A DNA stretch of 24,603 bases. Origin: Dehalococcoidia bacterium. GTDB lineage: Bacteria > Chloroflexota > Dehalococcoidia > GIF9 > UBA5629. Location of the stretch: the NCBI GenBank assembly GCA_016927965.1, contig JAFGLP010000188.1:1-24603 (forward strand). Direction: 5' to 3'. The position numbers and the translations under genes were made by a program. This document shows, piece by piece, positions 1 to 6,769 of this stretch; positions within the stretch are counted from its first letter, which is position 1, and every line of letters begins with the position of its first letter. The notes below the pieces were generated by a model. The model saw only the letters and a program-made list of their open reading frames with translations. It had not been told where the DNA came from and ran no database searches.

Positions 1-9
1 AATATATGA

Positions 10-88
10 GCAGTTGCGCAAAAGCGCAACTGCAGATTAGGCATTAATGCGGATGGCTCGGGTTACAGGCGGTGTTAGAGTATGATTG
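10..88 (+). promoter_or_regulatory. Composite upstream element, copy 1 (palindrome plus two conserved blocks)
   Basis: A perfect 10-bp inverted repeat (arms GCAGTTGCGC and GCGCAACTGC, loop AAAA) spans 10-33. It is followed by TTAATGCGGATGG at 44-56 and GCGGTG at 69-74, then a possible -10 (TAGAGT, 76-81). The same three elements precede the paralogous gene at 665 with identical internal spacing: 20 bases from GCGCAA to TTAAT, and 25 from TTAAT to GCGGTG. The palindrome has the two-fold symmetry of a dimeric regulator's operator. I cannot name the regulator. The element may include the promoter, but no clear -35 is visible. A structured 5' leader RNA is the alternative. Confidence 0.6.
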
Positions 89-119
89 ACTTGGAAAAGG
101 CAGGTCAGGAGGCAAGGAA

Positions 120-461
120 ATGGAAAAAGTATTAGAAAAGACAGAGACTACTGCGGAACCTAAAGGAGCGCGCGGTTTTAATTTCTGGACTGGCAAGAAG
201 CCCTGCTGGGAAGTTGCACATTGTACAAATATGGTGAAAGCTGAATGCCCTGCTTTTAAATACCAATTTCTTCCCTGCTGGGAGATAGAAGGTACTTACT
301 GTAAGCTGGATGACTATGGTGCTGACGGCAAGGATACCAGCATTTGCGAAATGTGCCAGGTATACAAGAAGTACGGTGGCGGTAAGCCTATACAGTTAAA
401 GCTGAGGGGGCGCGGCATTGATACTTCTCTAAAAGTTCTTCAGGATATCGCCTCAAAATAA
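120..461 (+). CDS. Small cysteine-rich protein, two-CW domain-like (paralog 1)
   Basis: This 113-residue soluble protein has no signal peptide or membrane segment. Seven cysteines lie at positions 29, 35, 43, 53, 61, 76 and 79. The pattern CWE..., CPA..., CWEIEGTYC, then CxxC resembles the two-CW domain, a small Cys/Trp module often attached to anaerobes' signalling proteins. Metal or Fe-S binding is plausible from the cysteine layout but is not shown. The start follows AGGAGG at a good distance. It aligns without gaps, from its first cysteine on, to the protein at 665-1003. The N-terminal 25 residues are charged and diverged. Each gene has its own terminator, so they are separate transcription units with a shared upstream element. 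The molecular function is unknown. Confidence 0.85.
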   Translation: MEKVLEKTETTAEPKGARGFNFWTGKKPCWEVAHCTNMVKAECPAFKYQFLPCWEIEGTYCKLDDYGADGKDTSICEMCQVYKKYGGGKPIQLKLRGRGIDTSLKVLQDIASK

Positions 462-485
462 AGGGCAATTGTAATTAAGGGTTTC

Positions 486-520
486 AATTCCCCTCTCCAA
501 TTGGAGAGGGGAATTTTATT
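486..520 (+). terminator. Intrinsic terminator after two-CW paralog 1
   Basis: A perfect 30-base palindrome (486-515; each arm carries CCCCTCTCC or its complement) begins 25 bases after the stop codon. It runs directly into a T-rich tail (TTTTATTT). It separates the two paralogous genes into independent units. Confidence 0.85.
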
Positions 521-550
521 TCCTGCTGCAGAGTAACGGCCCTGTCGGCA

Positions 551-626
551 TTTGCGCTTTTGCGCAAACTTAGTTTAAGTGTTAATACGGATGGCGGTAA
601 GCACTTGCGGTGATAAAGTGTTATTG
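551..626 (+). promoter_or_regulatory. Composite upstream element, copy 2
   Basis: The inverted repeat TTTGCGC-TTTT-GCGCAAA (551-568) is followed by TTAATACGGATGG (582-594), GCGGTG (607-612), TAAAGT (614-619, possible -10) and TTATTG (621-626). Order and spacing equal those upstream of the gene at 120, although the bases between the blocks differ. Conservation of the blocks inside diverged sequence suggests selection rather than only a recent duplication. Confidence 0.6.
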
Positions 627-664
627 TAAAAAGAAGCAGCGATCCATAAAAGGAGGTAAATACG

Positions 665-1003
665 ATGGCTGAAAATAAAGTGAAAGAAAAGAAAGCCGCT
701 GAGATAAAAGAGGAACAGAGTGTAAACTACTGGGCTGACAAGACGCCGTGCCATAAGTTGTGCAATTGCCCAGAGATGATTGCCAACGAATGTCCCGTTT
801 CCAAGTACCAGTTCCTGCCTTGCTGGGAGATAGAAGGCACTTACTGCAAGCTGGATGACAGGGGCTCCACTGGCCGTGATACCAGCATTTGTGAGACATG
901 CCGCGTATACAAAAAGTACGGCAACGGTCAACCGATTGTTCTGAAGCTCTTTGGCAAGGGTATTGATACCCACCTCAGGGAACTTGAAAAAATAGCAAAA
1001 TAA
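665..1003 (+). CDS. Small cysteine-rich protein, two-CW domain-like (paralog 2)
   Basis: This 112-residue soluble protein aligns in register with the 113-residue neighbour. Cysteines lie at 29, 33, 35, 43, 53, 61, 76 and 79, giving eight instead of seven. The block from KYQFLPCWEIEG through KLDD is identical in both proteins, and the CxxC-VYKKYG end is nearly so. The first CW pair has become CH here (residues 29-30), and an extra CxC appears at 33-35, so the metal-site geometry may differ. The start is preceded by AAAGGAGG. The role is unknown. Cys-rich binding of a metal or Fe-S centre is an inference. Confidence 0.85.
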   Translation: MAENKVKEKKAAEIKEEQSVNYWADKTPCHKLCNCPEMIANECPVSKYQFLPCWEIEGTYCKLDDRGSTGRDTSICETCRVYKKYGNGQPIVLKLFGKGIDTHLRELEKIAK

Positions 1004-1020
1004 AGGTTTTTATCGTTAAT

Positions 1021-1060
1021 AAAGAGGGATGGCCGTTAACGGCCATCCCTCTTTATTTGT
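1021..1060 (+). terminator. Intrinsic terminator, probably bidirectional
   Basis: A perfect 34-base palindrome (1021-1054) has arms of 17 bases starting AAAGAGGG and centred on GTTAAC. It is followed by ATTTGTCTTTT. It lies between the plus-strand two-CW gene and the end of the minus-strand nuclease gene, and the A-rich 5' flank would give a U-rich tail on the minus strand too. Confidence 0.9.
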
Positions 1061-1081
1061 CTTTTGGTTTTTGTTTTGATC

Positions 1082-1603
1082 TTAACCCCGGTTTGTAGCT
1101 GCCCCGTCTCTAAAAGAAAGTGATTCCCTCAGTTGCTTTAAATTGACCACATCGTCCCTGTTATATTTCAACAGGAGATCAAGTGCGGATCTGTCATTTG
1201 TCCTGCAATATTTATCCCACAGCCATACCGCATGAAGCCCTGTAAGCCCGTCTGTCTCCCTGCTTATATCCAGTTTCCGCAGTACTACTTTAAATCCTCC
1301 TTTCAGGTTATGTCTCCAGCAGTCAAACATAAGGTCGGTATGCTTATGCATGCTAATGAGGTCTGCGCCAAAATGTGCATTGATAAAAGGCAAGTCGAAG
1401 CGATAGCCATTATAGGTGAATATGTTTTCGGTTCCTTCCATTGTACTGAGCAGGTTGCTGCAGCTTAGCTTCTCATTGTAAAGCTGCACCAGGCGCCCTT
1501 CCTCTCCATTATGGAAGTAGATGCCGATCACTGTGATACGGTCCCGGGCGGCATATAACCCGGTGGTTTCTATATCCAGGTAGGCGTCGGCAAAGCCAAT
1601 CAT
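1082..1603 (-). CDS. RNase H-fold DEDD-type exonuclease domain protein (YprB-like)
   Basis: This 173-residue protein consists almost entirely of one 3'-5' exonuclease-like fold. Motif I is YLDIETTG (Asp and Glu near residues 10-12). A middle motif is FTYNGYRFDLPF (around 61-72), and the last acidic motif is YNRDDVVNL near 148-156. This arrangement matches the predicted ribonuclease_H_2/YprB group of DEDD nucleases, which use two metal ions. Substrate and role are unknown. A TATAAT (1622-1617) sits only about 14 bases before the ATG and the ribosome site is weak, so a very short leader is possible. Otherwise it is transcribed from the upstream membrane-protein gene 43 bases away. Confidence 0.8.
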   Translation of the reverse strand: MIGFADAYLDIETTGLYAARDRITVIGIYFHNGEEGRLVQLYNEKLSCSNLLSTMEGTENIFTYNGYRFDLPFINAHFGADLISMHKHTDLMFDCWRHNLKGGFKVVLRKLDISRETDGLTGLHAVWLWDKYCRTNDRSALDLLLKYNRDDVVNLKQLRESLSFRDGAATNRG

Positions 1604-1645
1604 TTGCTTACAAATGATTATAGCGCATTGGCTGCTCCGGTTGTA

Positions 1646-2860
1646 TCAAGAATGAGTCTGCGAAGCTTTTTCCAGCAGATTCGGCCTCTCCTTGATATAG
1701 TAAATAATCGCTCCGAAACCGAAAAGTATGGCGGCCAGGTCCGCCAGGATGTTAATAAAGGGGATCAGGCACAATACATATATTACCAGCAGGCCGAGGG
1801 CTAGTGAACCTATCAGGTGTGAAGTATTGTCGTTATATGCTAGCTTACGTAGCATCCATTTCCCCAGCCACAGCGCCGTAACGATATGACTCAGGTAAAG
1901 GGCAATGATATAGACCGCCAGACCTGCCGCCGCTAGGGGAATCCCTACTATTATAGCGCACAGAATTGCGACCGCAATCGGGATTAATACTGCCGTCAGT
2001 GCTCCCCAACCTAGGCAGGACCAAGGTTTATTCCGTAGCGTTTCCACGACACCGACCAAATGTTTCCTGGAAATCAATATGGTGACGATGCCCGCCAGCA
2101 GGGCTGCCGCGTATGTAGCTAGGGCCAAGATGGCCATAAATCCCATTAAGAAGGCGATTACGGCTGACAGCATGGCACCCAGTACCGCAGCCGGAGTTTG
2201 ATCGGCGGGGGCCTGCTCCGGCTCGGTACGCTGAACTCCACCTTTAATGCTGGCACCGGAGGCGATATTTGCCTCATTATCCGAAGTATATTCCAGGTTG
2301 CCCTGGATACTGGCTGATGGGCCCAGGCTGACCTGCGATACTTCCGTACTGACGCTTCCTCCTATGCTGCTGTTGATAGTCAGCCTGCCCGCATTGCACT
2401 CAATGTTTCTATAAACGGGGCCGTTAACATCCACTGTGCCTGAAGCTGCTACAAAGTCCCTTCCGATTACTGCTTCAGGCGTAATGGAGGTTACGCCAGC
2501 CAACGAAACCACGTCATTCCCAATGTTGTTTTTGATGGTTACAGTATTACCGGCCGCGCGTACCGAGCCGCTGACCCGGCCGTTGATTATTACAATTGAG
2601 GCAGCTGCAATAATACTGCCGTTTACATCGCCGTTGATGATTACCCTGTTTCCGACGGCTATCACATCACCGTTTACTGCAGCGTCGACGGTCACCTCGG
2701 AGCCGGACAGGTAAAGATCGTCGTTGACCACCTCCCCCGCACCCACAACCACATCCTGGCCGTTGCGGATGTCGGCTGCTTGGACTGGGATAAACATCAG
2801 GATAAGCAGTATCAGTGCCGATGCCAATGCTGCGCTAAACTTAACCCATTTATTTATCAT
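1646..2860 (-). CDS. Exported polymer-forming (bactofilin-like repeat) membrane protein
   Basis: This is a 404-residue protein. I chose the ATG at 2860 because GGGAGG lies five bases before it and a signal peptide starts there (MINKWVKF..., hydrophobic to about residue 28, ending VQA). An upstream in-frame ATG at 2905 has no such support. Residues about 30-190 are repeated short beta-strand units (NGDVIAVGN, NGDVNGSIIAAAS, NGRVSGSVRAAGN), the pattern of a bactofilin-like or right-handed beta-helix domain. The C-terminal half has about five membrane segments. By topology the repeat domain would face outside. The role is probably envelope scaffolding, by inference. It is third from last in a minus-strand run of five genes. 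Confidence 0.8.
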   Translation of the reverse strand: MINKWVKFSAALASALILLILMFIPVQAADIRNGQDVVVGAGEVVNDDLYLSGSEVTVDAAVNGDVIAVGNRVIINGDVNGSIIAAASIVIINGRVSGSVRAAGNTVTIKNNIGNDVVSLAGVTSITPEAVIGRDFVAASGTVDVNGPVYRNIECNAGRLTINSSIGGSVSTEVSQVSLGPSASIQGNLEYTSDNEANIASGASIKGGVQRTEPEQAPADQTPAAVLGAMLSAVIAFLMGFMAILALATYAAALLAGIVTILISRKHLVGVVETLRNKPWSCLGWGALTAVLIPIAVAILCAIIVGIPLAAAGLAVYIIALYLSHIVTALWLGKWMLRKLAYNDNTSHLIGSLALGLLVIYVLCLIPFINILADLAAILFGFGAIIYYIKERPNLLEKASQTHS

Positions 2861-2930
2861 GTACGCCTCCCGTCTCCGATTTACTCTTGCAGATAATTCT
2901 TGCATAAATTATGGCAGTATACAATAAAGC

Positions 2931-3785
2931 TCATGCCTTATTATCTTTGAGGCGCAGCCTGGTGGAGCTTAATTTGGCAAAGAACAGCAATGCCCATGCG
3001 GAAAGGTAGATATATACCAGCAATGCTATTACCGTACCGATGGATCCGTATACCAGATTGTACAGGCTGAAATTTTTTACATACCAGACAAATACGAACC
3101 TGATGATTTCAATACTGGCCGCTGCTATCAGGGCCTCCGGCCAAATGTCCTGCCATCTTGGCCGTTCACTGGGAATTAGCTTATAAAGGAGTATGATAAT
3201 AAGGAAAGCCATCAGGCCGCTGGCCACGGTGAAAATTGTTGCGGAAGCGGTCGTGCTGTTAAGAAATTTGAAATAATCACTGTGATAATGGGCACTGTGA
3301 ATTATCCGTACACCGGCAGACAGCCAGATATAGCCCAGCAGCAGTAAAAAGGAGGCCAGTAGCATGGCGATATCGATGATTTTTCCCTTGAAGAATGAGG
3401 CATTTTTATCGATTCCCCAGGCTTTATTAAGCGCGTTGCGCAGAGCATAGAAAAACGAGGATGCGCTCCATATAAATGCCAGGATGGCAAGGATGCCGAT
3501 CTCAGTCCTGGCGCTGACCACATCTTGCAGATTATTAACCAGCATGCCCGCGGCTACCGGCAACAGGTTCCCCATAGCGGTAATGACCCGAGTTTCGAAT
3601 CCGGGGGACTCCATGAAAAAACCTGCAATGAATATCATGGCCAGGGCAAAGGGGAAGATGGAGAAAAGTAGATAATAAGCTACCGCTGCTGCGAGAAGTC
3701 CGCCTTTATCCTGACCGAACTTCGTGGCTGTTTCAGTTATCAGTACTACTATCCTGCTGTTTTTCAGCCTCTTCCACAAATGCAT
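2931..3785 (-). CDS. YihY/virulence factor BrkB family inner-membrane protein
   Basis: This 284-residue protein has six predicted membrane segments. It carries the family hallmarks GGLLAAAVAYYLLFSIFPF near the N-terminus, then IWSASSFFYALRNALNKAWG, and YGSIGTVIALLVYIYLSAWALLFFA at the end. The family was once called RNase BN. Current evidence points to a membrane protein of unsettled transport-like function. The start at 3785 is chosen because AAGAAGG precedes it at a suitable distance. A longer frame to 3872 would add a basic, non-family stretch inside the upstream gene. The CDS overlaps the end of the upstream oxidoreductase by 22 bases, which suggests translational coupling. Confidence 0.85.
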   Translation of the reverse strand: MHLWKRLKNSRIVVLITETATKFGQDKGGLLAAAVAYYLLFSIFPFALAMIFIAGFFMESPGFETRVITAMGNLLPVAAGMLVNNLQDVVSARTEIGILAILAFIWSASSFFYALRNALNKAWGIDKNASFFKGKIIDIAMLLASFLLLLGYIWLSAGVRIIHSAHYHSDYFKFLNSTTASATIFTVASGLMAFLIIILLYKLIPSERPRWQDIWPEALIAAASIEIIRFVFVWYVKNFSLYNLVYGSIGTVIALLVYIYLSAWALLFFAKLSSTRLRLKDNKA

Positions 3786-5227
3786 AGCCGCCTTCTTTTT
3801 AAATATACTGCCGCTGCGTGAAAACCGCACATCCCGTGTACTCCGGCGCCCGGCGGTGTTGATGCCGAACACAGATAGACACCTTTGACCGGTGTCTCAT
3901 AGGGTATCACCCGGCAGGCGGGGCGACACAATGTCTGCCTCAGCGTCTGCGCCCCTCCCACGATATCTCCACCCACCAGGTTGGGGTTATCTTTTTCCAG
4001 TATTGCAGGTGTTGAAACACGCCTAGCTAATATAATATCCCTGAAGCCAGGAGCAAACCGCTCCACCTGTGATTCTATATGTGCGGTCATATCATCATTG
4101 CACCCATTAGGTACATGACAGTAGGCCCAGGCGATGTGTTTTCCCGTAGGGGTGCGGGAAGGGTCGAAAAGGCTGGGTTGGGCTAAGATTACGAAGGGTT
4201 TCAGAGGAGCTTTCCCCTGCCAGGTGGCCAGCTCTGCTTCGGCTATCTCCTCGAGGCTGCTACCTAGGTGCACCGTGCCTGCCTGCAGGCATTCCTGCGC
4301 TTTCCAGGGAATCGGTCCTGAGAGAGCCCAGTCAAGCTTAAATATGCCCGGCCCGTAGCGGTAATTTTGCAGGGATTTTCTATATGCGGCAGGGAAACGA
4401 TCCTCATATATTTTAAGCATCCGGGCTGGCGAGGTATCGAAAAAAACGGCTTCTGTATGCGGCAGGTCGGTGAGGGCTTCGATCTTTTGGCCGGTGACGA
4501 TTTTGCCGCCGAGTGCGATGAAATATTTAGCCAGTGCTGCTGTCAGGCTGCCTGCTCCCCCTGACGGTATAGGCCACCCTGTACTATGGGCGGTAAGACA
4601 CATAATGATCCCTATGGCGGCTGAAGGTATCATGTTAAGTGGCAGCACCGAATGAGCCGCCAGTCCTGCGAAAAATCCCCTGGCTCTGCTTTCTTTGAAA
4701 TGTCTGCTGGCCAGGCCGGCCGCCGAATTGAATGCTTTGAAAGCCAGCCTGGTGTCTGCCAAGGGGTGGTTTATCCGTCTCATGGTACCCAGCAGGTCGA
4801 TATATAATTTGTCCGAGTCCGCTGCCAGGGGGTACATCAGTTTTTTATAAGCGGCGGCGTCCCCCCCCAGTGTTTCACCGGTTTCCACTATCGATTTTGT
4901 CAGCAGTGCTGCCGTGCCGTCATCGAATGGGTGTGCCAGAGCAGCCGATGGGGTGACCCATTGTAGTCCCCGGTCAGCCAGAGGCAATGAAGTGAAGAAT
5001 GGTGAGGCAATTGCCATGGGCATAACGGCGGCCCCCTCGTCATAGCGGAATCCGGCTAGGGACAAGTCGCTGGTGCGTGCGCCTCCACCGATGCTGTCCG
5101 AACCTTCGATAACCATTACCCGCAGGCCTTTTTGTGCCAGTGAGATGGCAGCCGACAGGCCGTTTGGACCGGAGCCGACTACTGTGATTTCGAAATCAGG
5201 ATCACGTATTACTAGGTCACACCGCAT
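3764..5227 (-). CDS. Phytoene dehydrogenase-type FAD-dependent oxidoreductase (COG1233-like)
   Basis: This 487-residue enzyme has the FAD-binding Rossmann motif VVGSGPNGLSAA at about 16-27, followed by the acidic end VIEGSDSIGGGART. The C-terminal FAD motif, GVYLCSASTPPGAGVHGM, is typical of the carotenoid desaturase/all-trans-retinol saturase-like superfamily. The fold predicts a flavin oxidoreductase or isomerase acting on a hydrophobic substrate. No carotenoid genes are nearby, so carotenoid synthesis should not be assumed. It starts 11 bases inside the end of the STAS/SRPBCC-like gene and its own end overlaps the BrkB gene, so the three are likely co-translated. Confidence 0.85.
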   Translation of the reverse strand: MRCDLVIRDPDFEITVVGSGPNGLSAAISLAQKGLRVMVIEGSDSIGGGARTSDLSLAGFRYDEGAAVMPMAIASPFFTSLPLADRGLQWVTPSAALAHPFDDGTAALLTKSIVETGETLGGDAAAYKKLMYPLAADSDKLYIDLLGTMRRINHPLADTRLAFKAFNSAAGLASRHFKESRARGFFAGLAAHSVLPLNMIPSAAIGIIMCLTAHSTGWPIPSGGAGSLTAALAKYFIALGGKIVTGQKIEALTDLPHTEAVFFDTSPARMLKIYEDRFPAAYRKSLQNYRYGPGIFKLDWALSGPIPWKAQECLQAGTVHLGSSLEEIAEAELATWQGKAPLKPFVILAQPSLFDPSRTPTGKHIAWAYCHVPNGCNDDMTAHIESQVERFAPGFRDIILARRVSTPAILEKDNPNLVGGDIVGGAQTLRQTLCRPACRVIPYETPVKGVYLCSASTPPGAGVHGMCGFHAAAVYLKRRRLCICGRG

Positions 5228-6314
5228 GTTTGTTTCTTCTGAAAGGCCGGGTCAGGTTGAAAAGTATACTCGTTATCTGCGCGTTGCGGAAAACGTTAAA
5301 GCAATTTGACCATTGCAAAGACGTATCCAGGCACTGCTTATGGATCTGTGCCAGTGAACTGCTGCCGGTATATTTGGCCAGCGATTCGAGCAGGTAGGTC
5401 CAGATTTGTTGCTGCAGTTCGGAACCGGCAATGTGGAAAGCAGCTTCGTATACCGGGTCGCTGGCTCGTGCTAATCCCTGCACCTGCATCAGTGTACGGC
5501 CGTCTTCCTGAAAAGAATGGAACGTGACCCAACCTGCCTCGGGGTGACCCTGGGGGGTGATGAATGTGAAGGAGCGCGGCCCGGCATAAAGAACCATTAC
5601 TCCCGTGGCCACGAGGCCGCCGGGTGTGGAGGCGTTGATAAGTACTACCTCGCCGGGCTGAATACCCTGGCGGGAGGGATAGAAGCGGTTCTGAGGCGGC
5701 TGGAATTTGGGTAACCTGCTCTTCAGCACGTCGATTATCTGCTCGGGATCCAATTTGCTATCCGTCAGGTCGATCGAATAGGTTTTTTCCCAGAGCTGCC
5801 CGAATCCTTGGGCTGGCCCTGCCGTCCTGCGCCCGGCAACATTCAAATTAACGGCCTCGGGAGGCATCTCCGGGACGTTTAGCTTTTTTACCGGCGGCGC
5901 CCAGTATCCGGGTTGCAGCAGCACTGTTTTATCGCTTTTAACCAGTTGGTCCACCGCTTCTTGTAGGGCGGAATCGCCGCTCACGCCGGCTGCCCTCAAC
6001 GCTGTTTCGGTGCCGGCGAAAACTTGGAAAGCCCTGTCCAAACCGGACATGACGAATATCTCCAGGAAACTTTTAGTCAGACCGGCTGCCGCAGGTTTAT
6101 GGCGGGCTTTGCGGCAGGCTAGGCTGAATTTTACCAGCAGATTTAATCCTGTGTTGTCAATCATATCCACGTCGCTAAAATCAAGTATAATGGTACCGGC
6201 TTCGCCGGATAATACTGTATCTGCGAGTGTCAGAAGTTCATTTTCTAACGAAAGAGTAAATGCTCCCTCCGGAGCTATTACCGCTGCCCTGTCTCCTGCT
6301 CTAATAAGCTTCAT
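5217..6314 (-). CDS. STAS domain fused to SRPBCC/DUF1990-like domain
   Basis: This 365-residue fusion has no membrane segment. Residues 1-110 form a STAS domain (VIAPEGAFTLSLENEL; TIILDFSDVDMIDNTGLNLL). The Asp53-Asn-Thr55-Gly segment occupies the place of the phosphorylatable DSSG loop in SpoIIAA-type antagonists, with Thr instead of Ser. After a linker, residues about 170-340 (FGQLWEKTYSIDL; GIQPGEVVLINAS; FTFITPQGHPEAGWVTFHSF) look like an SRPBCC-type ligand-binding fold resembling DUF1990. The GGAGGGAGG site before the ATG is very strong. It is the first gene of the minus-strand cluster. A link between phospho-signalling and lipid or hydrophobe handling with the adjacent oxidoreductase is inference only. 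Confidence 0.75.
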   Translation of the reverse strand: MKLIRAGDRAAVIAPEGAFTLSLENELLTLADTVLSGEAGTIILDFSDVDMIDNTGLNLLVKFSLACRKARHKPAAAGLTKSFLEIFVMSGLDRAFQVFAGTETALRAAGVSGDSALQEAVDQLVKSDKTVLLQPGYWAPPVKKLNVPEMPPEAVNLNVAGRRTAGPAQGFGQLWEKTYSIDLTDSKLDPEQIIDVLKSRLPKFQPPQNRFYPSRQGIQPGEVVLINASTPGGLVATGVMVLYAGPRSFTFITPQGHPEAGWVTFHSFQEDGRTLMQVQGLARASDPVYEAAFHIAGSELQQQIWTYLLESLAKYTGSSSLAQIHKQCLDTSLQWSNCFNVFRNAQITSILFNLTRPFRRNKHAV

Positions 6315-6395
6315 GTCCTCCCTCCTGCACTGCCATGTGAACTAGTAGACTTTAATATATTATCAAATTTTAAAACGGCATTATGCAGCGCAAAG

Positions 6396-6425
6396 TTAAT
6401 CTTTAAGCTACAATAATTCTATAAC
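6396..6425 (+). promoter_or_regulatory. Candidate promoter for the small helical protein gene
   Basis: TTAATC (6396-6401), an 18-base spacer and TATAAC (6420-6425) would place the transcript start about 26 bases before the ATG at 6458. The surrounding 140-base divergent region is A/T-rich. The match is moderate. Confidence 0.4.
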
Positions 6426-6457
6426 ATAAAAATAAAGGGAAGTGGAAGGAGGCTAAA

Positions 6458-6745
6458 ATGGAAGGTCAACAGCCAGAGAATAAAAATGCCGCCGATAACC
6501 TGAATGAAATGTTCGAGGCTTTCGGCAATGCCATGAGCCAGATTTTTAACGATCCTTTATTGAAAGAAAAGGCACGCGAACTGGGAAAAGCCGCCAAGGA
6601 ATCAGCCGAAACGCTGGGAGAGAGGTTTAAAGATGATGAGGTTCAGGCCAAGTTCAAGGAAGTCGGCAGGGCGGCTCAGGCCTTCGGTAAGAATGTGGCT
6701 GATCTATTTACCGAGGATAAAAGCGGCAAAAATACCTCAGAGTAA
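6458..6745 (+). CDS. Small acidic/basic helical protein with an internal repeat, unknown function
   Basis: This 95-residue protein is almost entirely predicted amphipathic helix, with no cysteine, membrane segment or signal peptide. It has strong start signals: GAAGGAGG seven bases before the ATG. Two segments look like diverged repeats: KEKARELGKAAKESAETLGERF (about 45-66) and QAKFKEVGRAAQAFGKNVADLF (about 71-92), sharing a K...E-(L/V)-G-(K/R)-A-A core and an LF/RF end. This resembles small helical proteins that self-associate or bind membranes or nucleic acid, but I do not recognise a family. It is monocistronic, divergent from the STAS gene and convergent with the biotin carboxylase gene 24 bases away. 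Confidence 0.75.
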   Translation: MEGQQPENKNAADNLNEMFEAFGNAMSQIFNDPLLKEKARELGKAAKESAETLGERFKDDEVQAKFKEVGRAAQAFGKNVADLFTEDKSGKNTSE

Positions 6746-6769
6746 CTGATCGGGTCAGCTCCTGGTGGC

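Noticed and set aside
10..33. Palindrome as an intrinsic terminator of an upstream gene
   Set aside because: No T-run follows, and the same palindrome core recurs in front of other genes, so an operator-like or leader role fits better.
52..75. Possible sigma-54 (-24/-12) promoter in the conserved upstream element
   Set aside because: TGGC and TT(G/A)C are present but their spacing differs between the two copies (9 and 13 bases) and neither equals the 11 needed.
3786..3872. N-terminal extension of the BrkB protein
   Set aside because: The extension is basic, unlike family members, lies within the upstream gene, and the ATG at 3785 has a proper ribosome site.
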